Of a DNA stretch of 64,000 bases, positions 32,058 through 40,805 are shown one piece after another (position 1 is the stretch's first letter; every line of letters starts with the position of its first letter). The translations under genes and the position numbers were made by a program. Source of the stretch: Qipengyuania flava (GTDB lineage Bacteria; Pseudomonadota; Alphaproteobacteria; Sphingomonadales; Sphingomonadaceae); NCBI RefSeq assembly GCF_019448255.1, contig NZ_CP080410.1, positions 1,550,001 through 1,614,000 of the forward strand, read 5' to 3'. The notes below the pieces were generated by a model that did no database searches, was not told where the DNA came from, and saw only the letters and a list, made by a program, of their open reading frames with translations.

Positions 32058-32795
32058 TTATAATGTCGGGCGAAGCAACATCCAAATGCCCATGCCGATC
32101 ATGGCCAGGTTCTCTGTCAGCGATACGAAGCCGAGCGGCACATTGGCGCTGCCACCGACGCAGGCACACTTGATGTCGCGCTTCTGGACATAAACCGCGT
32201 AGAACACGCTCACCGCTCCGATGGTGCCGATGAGCAGCGCGATCGGGATCGAAAGCCAGGGCAGAAGGCGCCCGGCCATCAACACCGCCGCCGTGGCTTC
32301 CAGGAAAGGGTAAGCATAGGCGTAGGGAACGAAGCGCTTGCCGAGGAGATCGTAGCCCAGGAACATGGTCGAGAACTGCTCAACATCCTGCAGCTTGAGC
32401 ATCGCAAGCATCGCCATCGAAAACGCCACGAACCACTCGGCCGTGCGGATGGTGATCGCTTCGCCGTACACGAATACACTCAGGGCCACCGCGAGCGCCG
32501 CACCTACGGCGAAGACAGCGATCACCGGGCGGTAGCTGGTTCCGCTGTTGTCCTTTGGTTTGCCGAAATGCCGTGCAAGGTCGGTGTAGCCCCCGATCCG
32601 CTCCTCGCCGATGAACACCTGCGGGGTGGTGGATACGTCGTACTGCGCCTTGAACGCGTCCGTTTCTTCGCGCGTGGTGAGTTGGTGGTCCTCAACGGTG
32701 TAGCCGCTGCGTTCAAGGAGCCATTTGGCCTTGATGCCATAGGAACAGACATGCTTGTCCATCACCATCCGATACAGGCGTGCGGTCTTGCTCAT
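32058..32795 (-). CDS. Glutaredoxin-MauE/DoxX fusion membrane protein
   Basis: A 245-residue two-domain protein. Residues 1-80 are a glutaredoxin domain: YRMVMDKHVCSYGIKAKWLLERSGY with a CSYG site (monothiol type rather than CxxC), and STTPQVFIGEERIGGYTDL holding the cis-Pro and GG glutathione loop. The rest is a four-helix MauE/DoxX-like membrane domain ending with a CAC pair in RDIKCACVGGSANVPLGFVSLTENLAMIG, typical of redox-linked membrane proteins. It probably shuttles thiol electrons across the inner membrane. A CsoR-type operator stands 11 bases upstream of the start, hinting at control by copper or persulfide. Downstream is MaoC. Confidence 0.87.
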   Translation of the reverse strand: MSKTARLYRMVMDKHVCSYGIKAKWLLERSGYTVEDHQLTTREETDAFKAQYDVSTTPQVFIGEERIGGYTDLARHFGKPKDNSGTSYRPVIAVFAVGAALAVALSVFVYGEAITIRTAEWFVAFSMAMLAMLKLQDVEQFSTMFLGYDLLGKRFVPYAYAYPFLEATAAVLMAGRLLPWLSIPIALLIGTIGAVSVFYAVYVQKRDIKCACVGGSANVPLGFVSLTENLAMIGMGIWMLLRPTL

Positions 32796-32806
32796 GCTCG
32801 CCAGAT

Positions 32807-32823
32807 ATACCCCTAGGGGGTAT
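32807..32823 (-). promoter_or_regulatory. CsoR/CstR-type operator upstream of the glutaredoxin-MauE gene
   Basis: ATACCCCTAGGGGGTAT, flanked by AGAT and ATCT that extend the symmetry. G/C-tract inverted repeats inside TA-ends are typical targets of CsoR/RcnR/CstR-family copper, formaldehyde or persulfide sensors. It lies 12-28 bases before the ATG at 32795. Confidence 0.6.
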
Positions 32824-32831
32824 CTTTCAAG

Positions 32832-33629
32832 CTATGCGCGGAAGCTGGGTACCCGGCCATCCGAACCCATGTCCGGGATGATCCGATAGTGCGCGAGGAT
32901 CAGGCTGAAGAGCCCGAAGGCCAGCATACCGATTGCGACCAGCGTGAAGATCGCACCTTCCCCGGCAAGGCTCGCGACCGCATCGCCGAGCGTCTTGATC
33001 TGCTGCGCACCGCCCGACATGAAACCGGCCTTGAAAAGCGACCATCCGATCACGAGGAACACCACGGCGCGGGCCACATAACCAGCGCCGCCAAGTAGCC
33101 GCGTCTGCGAAGGTGCCGCGCCGCTGATGCGGTTCATGAAGCTGCCTGTGAGACCCTTCTTCGCCTGGAAGACGGCGGTGATGAAGAAGGCAATGCCGAG
33201 CAGACCCAGCAGGGTACCGCCGAACTCCATGGAGAGCACGCCGGAAGCGGCTTCCTGCGCACCCCCTCCGCTGTCGCTGCCCGAAGTCGCGAACTTGTAA
33301 GCCGAATAGGCGAGGGCGAGGTGCCCAATGGCGCTGCCCGCATGGCCGATGCGCTTGGCCCAGCCGGTCTTGTCGCTGCCGTGGTTCTCGATATCAAAGG
33401 CCGTGGAGGCGAAACGGAACAGCGCGTAGCCGAAGAGGCCGAGGACCATCAGCCAAAGGATGGCCGTGCCGAGCGGGAAGTCCTTGATGGCCTGGAATAT
33501 GCCGTTCGTACCTTCGCTGATCTTGCCCGCACTCGTTAGCGCGATCAGGCCAAGAACCGAGTAAAGGATGGCGCGGCTGAAGAAGCCGATCCGGACCAGA
33601 GTGCTGAACTTTTCGGATTTATCGACCAC
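32832..33629 (-). CDS. DUF1206 membrane protein
   Basis: A 265-residue integral membrane protein with three repeats of a two-helix unit, the DUF1206 plan: VRIGFFSRAILYSVLGLIAL...WLMVLGLFGYALFRFASTAFD, AKRIGHAGSAIGHLALAYSAYKF...LLGIAFFITAVFQAKKGLTGSFM, and GGAGYVARAVVFLVIGWSLFKAG...LVAIGMLAFGLFSLILAHYRIIP. Each repeat has the R-x-G-x3-R/G pattern at its start and ends in an A/F-x3-F motif. Function unknown. A complete EcfG promoter is found 31 bases upstream, so it should be induced in the general stress response. Confidence 0.9.
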   Translation of the reverse strand: MVDKSEKFSTLVRIGFFSRAILYSVLGLIALTSAGKISEGTNGIFQAIKDFPLGTAILWLMVLGLFGYALFRFASTAFDIENHGSDKTGWAKRIGHAGSAIGHLALAYSAYKFATSGSDSGGGAQEAASGVLSMEFGGTLLGLLGIAFFITAVFQAKKGLTGSFMNRISGAAPSQTRLLGGAGYVARAVVFLVIGWSLFKAGFMSGGAQQIKTLGDAVASLAGEGAIFTLVAIGMLAFGLFSLILAHYRIIPDMGSDGRVPSFRA

Positions 33630-33659
33630 GCTGTACTCCCCGTTGGATGTTGATCTGCC

Positions 33660-33684
33660 AACGGAAATAGCGGCTCGATGTTCC
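33660..33684 (-). promoter_or_regulatory. EcfG promoter of the DUF1206 gene
   Basis: On the minus strand GGAAC (33684-33680), 16 bases, then CGTT (33663-33660). Exact match to the general-stress sigma consensus, with the predicted mRNA start about 20-25 bases before the ATG at 33629. Confidence 0.8.
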
Positions 33685-33700
33685 GGGACTGCGAAGGCCT

Positions 33701-34966
33701 TTAGGGCTTCAGTGCGGCCGACACATCAGCGAGCGAGGCGTCCGAGCGCTCGGCCTGAGGTACTCCGATCAGATGGCGCAACAGGGGCGCGATCGCCGTA
33801 TTCTGGAAGCTCTCGATCCGGGCACCGCTACGGAACGCCGGGCCGTTGGCAATGAACAGTGCGGCCATTTCGGGGGCGAAGGGATCGTAACCGTGGTTGC
33901 CGCCGCTCCAGGTGGCGCGCGACGCACGAGCGGAGATCGTCCATCCCGTCTCGGGCAAGCAGAAATAGGGCGGGATGCGCTGGTGCGTGCCATACTGGAA
34001 GCGGGCCGGGATATCGGACTTCCGCCAGCATTCCATGTTGGCATGGTCGCGCAGGATTGCGGCCTCGAACGCTTCCAAATTGCCCTCGGTCGGCTCGAAC
34101 GTGGCGTAGGCGCCGCCCTCTACGAGGCGATAGAGCGAAGGATCGACGATGTCGGCGAGCACGATCATCTTGTCCGAGCCCGTGGGTGCCATGCCGTGGT
34201 CCGACACGATGACGAGATTGGCGGGCTGACCCAGCTCCTCGAGACCCGCAACCAGATTTGCCATGTGCGTGTCGATATCGCGCAGGGCTGCATCCACCTC
34301 TTCGCTCACCGGGCCGCCGCCATGGCCGGCGCTGTCGACCGTATCGAAATAGAGCGTCACGAATTCGGGCCGGATATCGGCCGGGCGCCGCAACCAGTCG
34401 AGCACCGAGTTGACCCGCTGGGTGTTCGAGACCTGCATGCTGAAGGCCTGCCAGTCGCTCGCCATGATCCCGTCGGTGACAGGGCCGTAGCGCACAGCCG
34501 TGCCGCCCCAGGGCACCGCAGATCCTGGCCAGAACATGGCCGCGCTGCGAATGCCGGCTTCCTCGGCTTCGACCCAGACGGGTTTCGCCTCGTTCCACCA
34601 GTAGGGATCGACCGTCTGCATGGTGAAGGGCTCTTCGGGCTTGCCCTGGTCCTCCATGCGGTTGGCAGTGATGCCGTGGTGGTCGGGCACGAGGCCGGTC
34701 ACCAGCGTCCAGTGGTTGGGAAAAGTCTTGGTCGGGAAAGAGGGGCGCATGGCCGCCGTTGCACCCTCCGCGGCAAGCCGCGACAGGGTCGGCGTCAGGC
34801 CCCGCGCGAGGTAGTCGGGATGAAAGCCGTCGATGGAGACGAGGATCGTAACCGGAGCGCGTTCGGCAATCGCGGGCGCGGTTGCCATCGGTGCCTGGCC
34901 ATTGGTTGAGCAGGCGCCGAGCAGCGCCGACAGGCCAAGTGCAAGGGCAGCAGCGATCCGGTTCAT
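33701..34966 (-). CDS. Exported alkaline-phosphatase-superfamily phosphodiesterase (NPP type)
   Basis: Lipoprotein of 421 residues (MNRIAAALALGLSALLGAC, lipobox LGAC, Cys19). The catalytic domain has the NPP signature: first metal Asp in VTILVSIDGFHPDYLARG, nucleophile Thr in MRPSFPTKTFPNHWTLVTGL, substrate Asp and His in YFDTVDSAGHGGG, and second-site metal ligands in LVIVSDHGMAPTG and SGGNHGYDPFAPEMAALFIANGP. Family members split nucleotide pyrophosphates or phosphodiesters outside the cytoplasm, so nucleotide or lipid head-group scavenging is likely. It starts 11 bases after ychF on the same strand. Confidence 0.92.
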   Translation of the reverse strand: MNRIAAALALGLSALLGACSTNGQAPMATAPAIAERAPVTILVSIDGFHPDYLARGLTPTLSRLAAEGATAAMRPSFPTKTFPNHWTLVTGLVPDHHGITANRMEDQGKPEEPFTMQTVDPYWWNEAKPVWVEAEEAGIRSAAMFWPGSAVPWGGTAVRYGPVTDGIMASDWQAFSMQVSNTQRVNSVLDWLRRPADIRPEFVTLYFDTVDSAGHGGGPVSEEVDAALRDIDTHMANLVAGLEELGQPANLVIVSDHGMAPTGSDKMIVLADIVDPSLYRLVEGGAYATFEPTEGNLEAFEAAILRDHANMECWRKSDIPARFQYGTHQRIPPYFCLPETGWTISARASRATWSGGNHGYDPFAPEMAALFIANGPAFRSGARIESFQNTAIAPLLRHLIGVPQAERSDASLADVSAALKP

Positions 34967-34977
34967 CGGGCTAGTCC

Positions 34978-36078
34978 TCAGACGTTGAACTTGAACAGCA
35001 TGACATCGCCGTCCTGGACGAGGTATTCCTTGCCCTCCTGGCGCAGCTTGCCCGCTTCGCGCGCACCGCTTTCGCCGCCGAGCGCGATGTAGTCATCGTA
35101 GGCAATTGTTTCAGCGCGAATAAAGCCACGCTCGAAATCGGTATGGATCTCGCCCGCCGCCTGCGGAGCCTTGGCGCCGGTGGGGAAGGTCCAGGCGCGC
35201 GATTCCTTGGGGCCGGCGGTGAAGAAGGTTTGCAGGCCCAGAAGCTTGTAGCCTGCCTTGATCACGCGGCTGAGACCCGATTCTTCGAGACCCAGCTCGG
35301 CCAGGAATTCGGTCCGGTCTTCGGGCGGCATGGCAATCAGTTCGCTCTCGATGGCGGCAGAGACCACCACGGCCTCGGCGCCTTCCGCTGCTGCCTTGGC
35401 GAACACCTGCTCCGACAGCGCGTTGCCGCTCGCGGCGTCTTCTTCCGCAACGTTGCAGACGTAGAGCACGGGCTTGGCAGTCAGAAGATGCGCCTGGCGG
35501 AAGATGCGCGCTTCTTCCTCGTCCTTGGGCTCGGTCAGGCGGGCAGGCTTGCCGTCCTTGAGCAGCTCGAGCGCCTGGCCGAGAACGCTGGCCATCAGCT
35601 TGGCCTCCTTGTCGCCGCCGGTGGCGCGCTTCTGCGCGGCGGGCACGCGCTTCTCGAGACTTTCGAGGTCGGAGAGCAGCAGTTCGGTCTCGACCACTTC
35701 GGCATCGGCCAGCGGGTCCACCTTGTTGGCGACGTGCTGGATGTCGTGGTCCTCGAAACAGCGCAGGACGTGGACGATCGCGTCCACCTCGCGGATGTTG
35801 CCGAGGAACTGGTTGCCCAGCCCTTCGCCCTGGCTCGCACCCTTCACGAGGCCAGCAATGTCGACGAAGGCAAGCTGCGTCGGGATGATCTTGGCCGAAC
35901 CGGCGATGGCGGCAATCTTGTCGAGCCGCGCATCGGGTACGGCGACCTGGCCGACGTTCGGCTCGATCGTGCAGAACGGATAGTTCGCAGCCTGTGCAGC
36001 CTGCGTTTCGGTCAAAGCGTTGAACAGGGTGGACTTGCCGACATTCGGCAGGCCGACGATCCCGCAGCGGAAACCCAT
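34978..36078 (-). CDS. ychF: Redox-regulated Obg-like ATPase YchF
   Basis: Universally conserved P-loop protein that binds ribosomes and prefers ATP. At 366 residues it shows G1 GIVGLPNVGKSTLFNALT, the switch I region with NYPFCTIEPNVG, G3 FVDIAGLVKGASQGEGLGNQFL with the hydrophobic Leu-rich switch, the non-canonical G4 VCNVAEED, and the C-terminal TGS domain (TFFTAGPKESRAWTFPTGAKAPQAAGEIHTDFERGFIRAETI). Start MGFRCGIVG is standard. Confidence 0.97.
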   Translation of the reverse strand: MGFRCGIVGLPNVGKSTLFNALTETQAAQAANYPFCTIEPNVGQVAVPDARLDKIAAIAGSAKIIPTQLAFVDIAGLVKGASQGEGLGNQFLGNIREVDAIVHVLRCFEDHDIQHVANKVDPLADAEVVETELLLSDLESLEKRVPAAQKRATGGDKEAKLMASVLGQALELLKDGKPARLTEPKDEEEARIFRQAHLLTAKPVLYVCNVAEEDAASGNALSEQVFAKAAAEGAEAVVVSAAIESELIAMPPEDRTEFLAELGLEESGLSRVIKAGYKLLGLQTFFTAGPKESRAWTFPTGAKAPQAAGEIHTDFERGFIRAETIAYDDYIALGGESGAREAGKLRQEGKEYLVQDGDVMLFKFNV

Positions 36079-36142
36079 CAGAAACTCCGGAAAATGTGTG
36101 TGGCGCGCGCCTTAGCCGCGCCGCACACGAAAGGCCAGAGTG

Positions 36143-37138
36143 TCAGACGTTGTGCACGGCCTTGATCAACGGTCCGTACCCGCTCTCGCCCAGCCATGCG
36201 ACCTGGGTCTCGGCGCAGACCGTGTTGATGGCGGTCTGCGGAATGCGTCCGCCGCTCACCGGCAAGCGTACCGGCCGCGTACCAGCGGGCATGGCGAGAA
36301 CCTTGGCGACGGCGCGCGGGATATCCATCGGATCGGCGCTGCGTCCCGACCCGTCTTCCGTACCCATGCGCGCAACGACCTGCGGATAGCCGGCAAGGTG
36401 GATGTCGGAAGAACGGTCTTTCAGTTCCTGCGAATAGCGGTTGCGGTTGACCCACACCTTCGTCGGATAGCCGCCCGGTTCGATGATGGTGACGCCGATA
36501 TTGTGCGGGACGAGTTCATAGGCGAGCTGCTCGAACATGGCCTCGACCGCGAATTTGGTCGCCGAGTAATGGCCAGAGAACGGCACCATCACGCGGCCGA
36601 GCTGGCTCGAAATCGCGAAGATATGCCCCTGCTTGCGCGCCCGCATTCCGGGCAGCACCGCGCGGCTGAGCCGGTGATACCCAAGCACGTTCGTGTCGAA
36701 GGCAAGCTTGGTTGCCTCCATGTCCTGCACTTCGACCGGGCCGGTGATCCCGATCCCTGCATTGTTGACCAGCACGTCGATCCCGCCACCGGCAAGGCGT
36801 TCGGCTTCGGCAACGCCGCCGGCGACCTGCGCATCGTCGGTCACGTCTATCTCGATCACGTGAAGGTCGAGATTCTCTGCCTCAGCCAACGCTCGCAGTT
36901 CCTCCGCTTCCGGACGCGGGAGGTTGCGCATGGTGGCGAAAACCTTGGCGCCCTTGCGCGCCATGTCCTCGGCCATCAGACGTCCGAAACCGCTGGAACT
37001 GCCCGTGATGAGGACAGACTTGCCGGTAAGGTCCAGCTCTGCGGCGACCATATCACCCTGCGCAAAGGTTGCAGTGGCAGCCAGCGCTCCGGTGGCAGCG
37101 GCACCGGCAAGCAGGGTACGACGAGTTACTTCGGGCAT
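36143..37138 (-). CDS. Short-chain dehydrogenase/reductase with a Tat-type signal
   Basis: A 331-residue SDR. The N-terminus EVTRRTLLAGAAATGALAATATFAQGD is a twin-arginine signal peptide. The classical SDR core follows: cofactor loop VLITGSSSGFGRLMAEDMA, DVTDDA, NNAGIGITG, active Ser and YxxxK in SSQLGRVMVPFSGHYSATKFAVEAM. ATG at 37138 is chosen; a start 18 bases upstream is possible. Substrate unknown. Export of an NAD(P)-dependent SDR is unexpected because the cofactor is cytoplasmic; it may be folded with cofactor before Tat transport or retained. It is divergent from the MgtE-like gene. Confidence 0.88.
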   Translation of the reverse strand: MPEVTRRTLLAGAAATGALAATATFAQGDMVAAELDLTGKSVLITGSSSGFGRLMAEDMARKGAKVFATMRNLPRPEAEELRALAEAENLDLHVIEIDVTDDAQVAGGVAEAERLAGGGIDVLVNNAGIGITGPVEVQDMEATKLAFDTNVLGYHRLSRAVLPGMRARKQGHIFAISSQLGRVMVPFSGHYSATKFAVEAMFEQLAYELVPHNIGVTIIEPGGYPTKVWVNRNRYSQELKDRSSDIHLAGYPQVVARMGTEDGSGRSADPMDIPRAVAKVLAMPAGTRPVRLPVSGGRIPQTAINTVCAETQVAWLGESGYGPLIKAVHNV

Positions 37139-37291
37139 TGGGGGGTCTCCTCTCACGAAGGATCATGCCGTGTGCCTGCCCGCTTTACCAGAGCGGAAGG
37201 CGGTTGCTCCTGAACCACCATGCTGTAGGCTCGCGCGCAAACAAAGGGTCCGGGTCGCGATACGAATCGCCAATTGGGGGGTCCCTGTTAC

Positions 37292-38332
37292 ATGTCGACG
37301 ATTGTGCTGAGCGAGCCGGAAGAGCTTGCCAAAGAGCCGAACTCGAAGAAGGAACAGCGCAAGCACGCTGAGTCGCTGGCGAGCCTGATGCAGCCCGCCG
37401 TGGGCGTGTTTTCTCCCGACACCACTGTTGCCGAAGCAACCGAAATGCTGCGCCAGCAAGTGCGTACGGCGTTTATCACCTATCTTTACATTGTGGACGA
37501 TCAGGACAGGTTGCTTGGCCTGGTGGTCATGCGCGAGATGCTCCTAGCAACGCCGGACACACGGCTTGCGGACATCATGATCGTCGACCCCTTTGCCCTG
37601 AAGCGCGACATGTCGCTGAGCGGGGCCCTGAAAGCGGCGCTGCACAAGCATTTTCCGGTCTATCCGATCGTGGATGACGAGCAGCGCCTCGTCGGTCTCG
37701 TGCGCGGCCCGGAACTCTTCGCAAACCGGGCGATCGAGCTTTCGGCGCAGGCCGGGGAGATGGTCGGTGTCGAGAAGGAAGAACGCCTCTTCACCCCGCT
37801 TTCGACCAGCCTGAAGCTGCGGCATCCATGGCTTCAGGTGAACCTCCTCACGGCTTTCGTGGCAGCGGCCGTCGTCGGAATTTTCGAAGACACGTTGAGC
37901 CGTCTCGTCATTCTCGCCGTGTTCCTGCCGGTCATGGCCGGGCAGACCGGGAACACGGGATGCCAGGCCCTTGCGGTCGCGCTGAGGGGCATGACGCTCG
38001 GCGAAGTAAAGGCGGACAGCGCAGGGCACCTAGTCCGCAAGGAAGGCATGCTCGGCTTTGCCAACGGCCTTCTGGTCGGCTTGACCGCGGGTGCAGGCAT
38101 GTACGCCTACGCACTGCTGCAAGGACAGCCCGACCCGATCTGGTTCGGCGTCGTCGTTCTGATCTCGATGGTCGTAGCGTGCACGCTCAGCGGCATTGCC
38201 GGGGCGCTCATACCGCTCACGCTCAAGCGCTTTGGCGCGGATCCGGCGACTGCCTCCAGCATCTTCCTCACCACGATGAGCGATGTCGCCAGCATGGGTG
38301 TTTTCCTGGGGCTTGCGACCCTGATGCTATAG
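37292..38332 (+). CDS. MgtE-like magnesium/divalent cation transporter, short form
   Basis: A 346-residue protein with two CBS domains at about residues 35-150 (FITYLYIVDDQDRLLGLVVMREMLLA and FPVYPIVDDEQRLVGLVRGPELF) and a C-terminal five-helix MgtE channel domain (WLQVNLLTAFVAAAVVGIFEDTL, the pore signature FLPVMAGQTGNTGCQALAVALRGMTLGEV, and three more helices). The usual MgtE N-terminal helical domain, which senses Mg, is missing: only some 30 polar residues precede the CBS pair. Start ATG 37292 (MSTIVLSEPEEL) is preferred. It is divergent from the SDR gene. Confidence 0.9.
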   Translation: MSTIVLSEPEELAKEPNSKKEQRKHAESLASLMQPAVGVFSPDTTVAEATEMLRQQVRTAFITYLYIVDDQDRLLGLVVMREMLLATPDTRLADIMIVDPFALKRDMSLSGALKAALHKHFPVYPIVDDEQRLVGLVRGPELFANRAIELSAQAGEMVGVEKEERLFTPLSTSLKLRHPWLQVNLLTAFVAAAVVGIFEDTLSRLVILAVFLPVMAGQTGNTGCQALAVALRGMTLGEVKADSAGHLVRKEGMLGFANGLLVGLTAGAGMYAYALLQGQPDPIWFGVVVLISMVVACTLSGIAGALIPLTLKRFGADPATASSIFLTTMSDVASMGVFLGLATLML

Positions 38333-38371
38333 GTTGCCGCGCAGGCAAGCGCAGCGCATTGGGAAAGGCAT

Positions 38372-38941
38372 CTACCCCTGCATGCGCAGGGCGTAGTCGC
38401 TCATGAAACGGGCGTCGTCACCCTTGGCGAGCCATTCTGCCTCGGCCGAAATTGCTCCCAGCATGGCGGCAAGACCGTCCATCTCGGACTTCGCGTAATT
38501 GCCGAGCACATGGCCATGCACGCGGTCTTTCGAACCGGGATGGCCAATGCCGATCCGCACCCGGCGGAAATCGGGCCCGAGATGCTGGTTGATCGAGCGC
38601 AGGCCATTGTGCCCGGCCAACCCGCCGCCCATGCGCACCTTCACCTTGAAAGGGGCGAGGTCGAGCTCGTCATGGAAGACGGTCAGCGCTTCGGGTTCGA
38701 GCTTGTAAAAGCGCAGGGCTTCACCCGCTGCGCGGCCGCTTTCGTTCATGAAGGTTGCGGGCTTCAGCAGCAGGATTTTCTGCGTACCGATCCGGCCTTC
38801 CTGTACCCAGCCCGAGAACTTCTTCTGGACCGGACCGAAGCCGTGCATGTCGGCGATGACATCCATCGCCATGAAGCCGACATTATGCCGGTTCAGCGCG
38901 TATTTGGGTCCGGGATTTCCAAGGCCTGTCCAGATCTGCAT
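38372..38941 (-). CDS. pth: Peptidyl-tRNA hydrolase
   Basis: Recycles peptidyl-tRNA dropped from ribosomes. The 189-residue product has GLGNPGPKYALNRHNVGFMAMD with catalytic His, LLKPATFMNESGRAAGEAL, VFHDELDLAPFKVKVRMGGGLAGHNGLRSI with the catalytic Asp, and FRRVRIGIGHPGSKDRVHGHVLGNY. Start MQIWTGLGNPG at 38941 has AGAGGG upstream. It lies downstream of rplY with an intrinsic terminator in between, so expression from the rplY promoter needs read-through. Confidence 0.97.
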   Translation of the reverse strand: MQIWTGLGNPGPKYALNRHNVGFMAMDVIADMHGFGPVQKKFSGWVQEGRIGTQKILLLKPATFMNESGRAAGEALRFYKLEPEALTVFHDELDLAPFKVKVRMGGGLAGHNGLRSINQHLGPDFRRVRIGIGHPGSKDRVHGHVLGNYAKSEMDGLAAMLGAISAEAEWLAKGDDARFMSDYALRMQG

Positions 38942-38966
38942 GGCGTCCCTCTAGCGATGGCCGACA

Positions 38967-39002
38967 CAAAAGCAAAACGCCGGCCCCGTGAGGGACCGGC
39001 GT
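38967..39002 (-). terminator. Intrinsic terminator between rplY and pth
   Basis: On the minus strand the stem ACGCCGGTCCC/GGGGCCGGCGT (39002-38977) is followed by TTTTGCTTTT. It lies 27 bases after the rplY stop and about 25 bases before the pth start, so it should attenuate rplY transcription ahead of pth. Confidence 0.8.
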
Positions 39003-39029
39003 CTACTTTGGTCAAGCGAAGACGGGCGA

Positions 39030-39719
39030 TTACTCGCTCTTGTCTTCCTGTTCCTGTGCGGCGTCTTCGTCGGCACCCTGTTCGGTTGCCGGGACATCGC
39101 CAGCGTCGACATCGTCGCCCTCGGTGGTGGTGTCGCCTTCGCTCTTCTTGAGAGCCGACGGAGCAACCAGCGTGGCGATCGTGAAGTCGCGGTCGGTGAT
39201 CGCGCTTTCGCTACCTTCGGGCAGCTGCACTTCGCTGATGTGGATCGAATCGCCGACTTCCTTGCCGGTGACGTCGATTTCGATTTCGCCCGGGATCTTG
39301 TCGTTGTCGCAAACCAGGTCGAGTTCGTGACGGACCACGTTCAGAACGCCGCCCTTCTTGAGACCCGGCGAAGCTTCTTCGTTGGTGAAGACGACCGGAA
39401 CCTGGACTTCGATCTTGCCACCCTTGGCAAGGCGGAAGAAGTCGACGTGCTCGGGACGGTCGGTGACGGGGTGGAGTGCAACGTCCTTCGGAAGCGTCTT
39501 CACCTTCTTGCCACCGAGCTCGATCTCGACGATCGAGTTCATGAAGTGGCCGGTGCCGAGCTGGCGAACCAGTTCCTTGGCTTCGACGTGGATCAGGGTG
39601 GGTTCTTCCTTACCGCCATAGATAACGGCGGGGACACGGCCTTCGCGGCGAAGTTGACGGGAGGCTCCCTTGCCAGCCCGTTCGCGCGCTTCGGCCGGCA
39701 GGGTCAGAGCGTCGCTCAT
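39030..39719 (-). CDS. rplY: Large ribosomal subunit protein bL25 (Ctc type)
   Basis: 5S rRNA-binding ribosomal protein of the long Ctc form, 229 residues. N-terminal L25 domain: [31 protein letters not shown], then [24 protein letters not shown]-terminal TL5-like domain: [46 protein letters not shown]. An acidic tail of about 40 residues ([15 protein letters not shown] and so on) ends the protein, as in many alphaproteobacteria. The start [13 protein letters not shown] at 39719 is clear. Confidence 0.96.
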   Translation of the reverse strand: MSDALTLPAEARERAGKGASRQLRREGRVPAVIYGGKEEPTLIHVEAKELVRQLGTGHFMNSIVEIELGGKKVKTLPKDVALHPVTDRPEHVDFFRLAKGGKIEVQVPVVFTNEEASPGLKKGGVLNVVRHELDLVCDNDKIPGEIEIDVTGKEVGDSIHISEVQLPEGSESAITDRDFTIATLVAPSALKKSEGDTTTEGDDVDAGDVPATEQGADEDAAQEQEDKSE

Positions 39720-39850
39720 TGCACATACCTTTCGAATGCATTTTGAATATTCGGTCTCACCACGCCTCCAGGGATGACCATGGTGCCGAAGGGCGCGCGC
39801 ATAGCAGGCGCGGCGGGAAAGGCAAGCGTTAAGCGCGGGCGCGCCGCCAC

Positions 39851-40738
39851 CTATTCGATACGGCGGATGGCGTATCCACGCGCTTCGAGCTTGGCGGGCA
39901 GACCTTCGTCGCCGAGCAGGTGACCGGCGCCCACCGCGATCAACGGCCGGTCCTGCGCCGACAAGAGGTTTTCGACCTGGGCGGCCCAATCGGAATTGCG
40001 CCGCGTGAGGAGCGCTTCCTCGAGTTCCGGATCGGCAAGGATGCCGCGCCGGGTCAGCTGCGACAGGCGATCGGTGTCCCCTTCGAGCCAGGCCTGGGCG
40101 AGGGTCCCGATCTCGCCTTCATAATCGCGCGATTCCTCGAGCACCGCGTTCAGCAGGTCCCGCTGCTCGGCCTCGGGCAGGCTGTCGAAAATCGCCAACT
40201 GGCCCCGCGCGCCTTCCAGCTCCACCACCTCGCGCTTGTCGAACTCGGCCAGCAGGGCCCGGTCGGCGCCATTTTCCGACTTCGCCGATTGGGCAACTTG
40301 CGCAAGAGCGAGGGCCGCGGCCCAGCTTTCCATTGGATCGAAATAAGTGCGGCGGACCTTGGCCTTGACCAGCAGCGCTTCGAACTCGCTGCGCAGGTTC
40401 GGATCGATCCGGTCGACAATGGGGCCGGCCGGGCGGTCGAACGCCATCTGTTCGAACAGGCGGGACAGCTCGGCCCCGTCTTCGAGATTGGCGACCTCGA
40501 CGACGAGCATGTCGGCTTCCCCAAGCACGGTGTCGAGTTGGGGCGAGCGCCATTTGGTGTCGTCGGGAAGCGCGTGGATCGTGCCGAACATCCAGCCTTC
40601 GACCGCGCCATTACCATCGGAGATTTCCCAAAGAGCCGGGTAGGGCCCTTCCGGCTTGGCGGTGTCGGGTTGCTGGCTGCACGAGGCAAGCAGCAGCGCA
40701 AGCGACGCGCAAAGGGCAGGTAGGAAACGCCGGGACAT
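39851..40738 (-). CDS. TraB/GumN-family lipoprotein (copy 1)
   Basis: A 295-residue predicted lipoprotein ([20 protein letters not shown], lipobox LASC, Cys20). The TraB/GumN fold has the two hallmark His motifs: [12 protein letters not shown] near the N-terminus of the mature part and [24 protein letters not shown] near the end, related to Tiki/EreA-type metalloproteases. The central helical part ([19 protein letters not shown]) is typical. Function in bacteria is not established; a periplasmic or outer-membrane metal-dependent hydrolase is plausible. A second copy lies directly upstream on the same strand. Confidence 0.88.
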   Translation of the reverse strand: MSRRFLPALCASLALLLASCSQQPDTAKPEGPYPALWEISDGNGAVEGWMFGTIHALPDDTKWRSPQLDTVLGEADMLVVEVANLEDGAELSRLFEQMAFDRPAGPIVDRIDPNLRSEFEALLVKAKVRRTYFDPMESWAAALALAQVAQSAKSENGADRALLAEFDKREVVELEGARGQLAIFDSLPEAEQRDLLNAVLEESRDYEGEIGTLAQAWLEGDTDRLSQLTRRGILADPELEEALLTRRNSDWAAQVENLLSAQDRPLIAVGAGHLLGDEGLPAKLEARGYAIRRIE

Positions 40739-40805
40739 AGGATCTGCTTGCCGTGTTTCGCGCGCGAGGCAAGCCGGGATTTCCCCGGTGCCCAGCGTGG
40801 GACAA

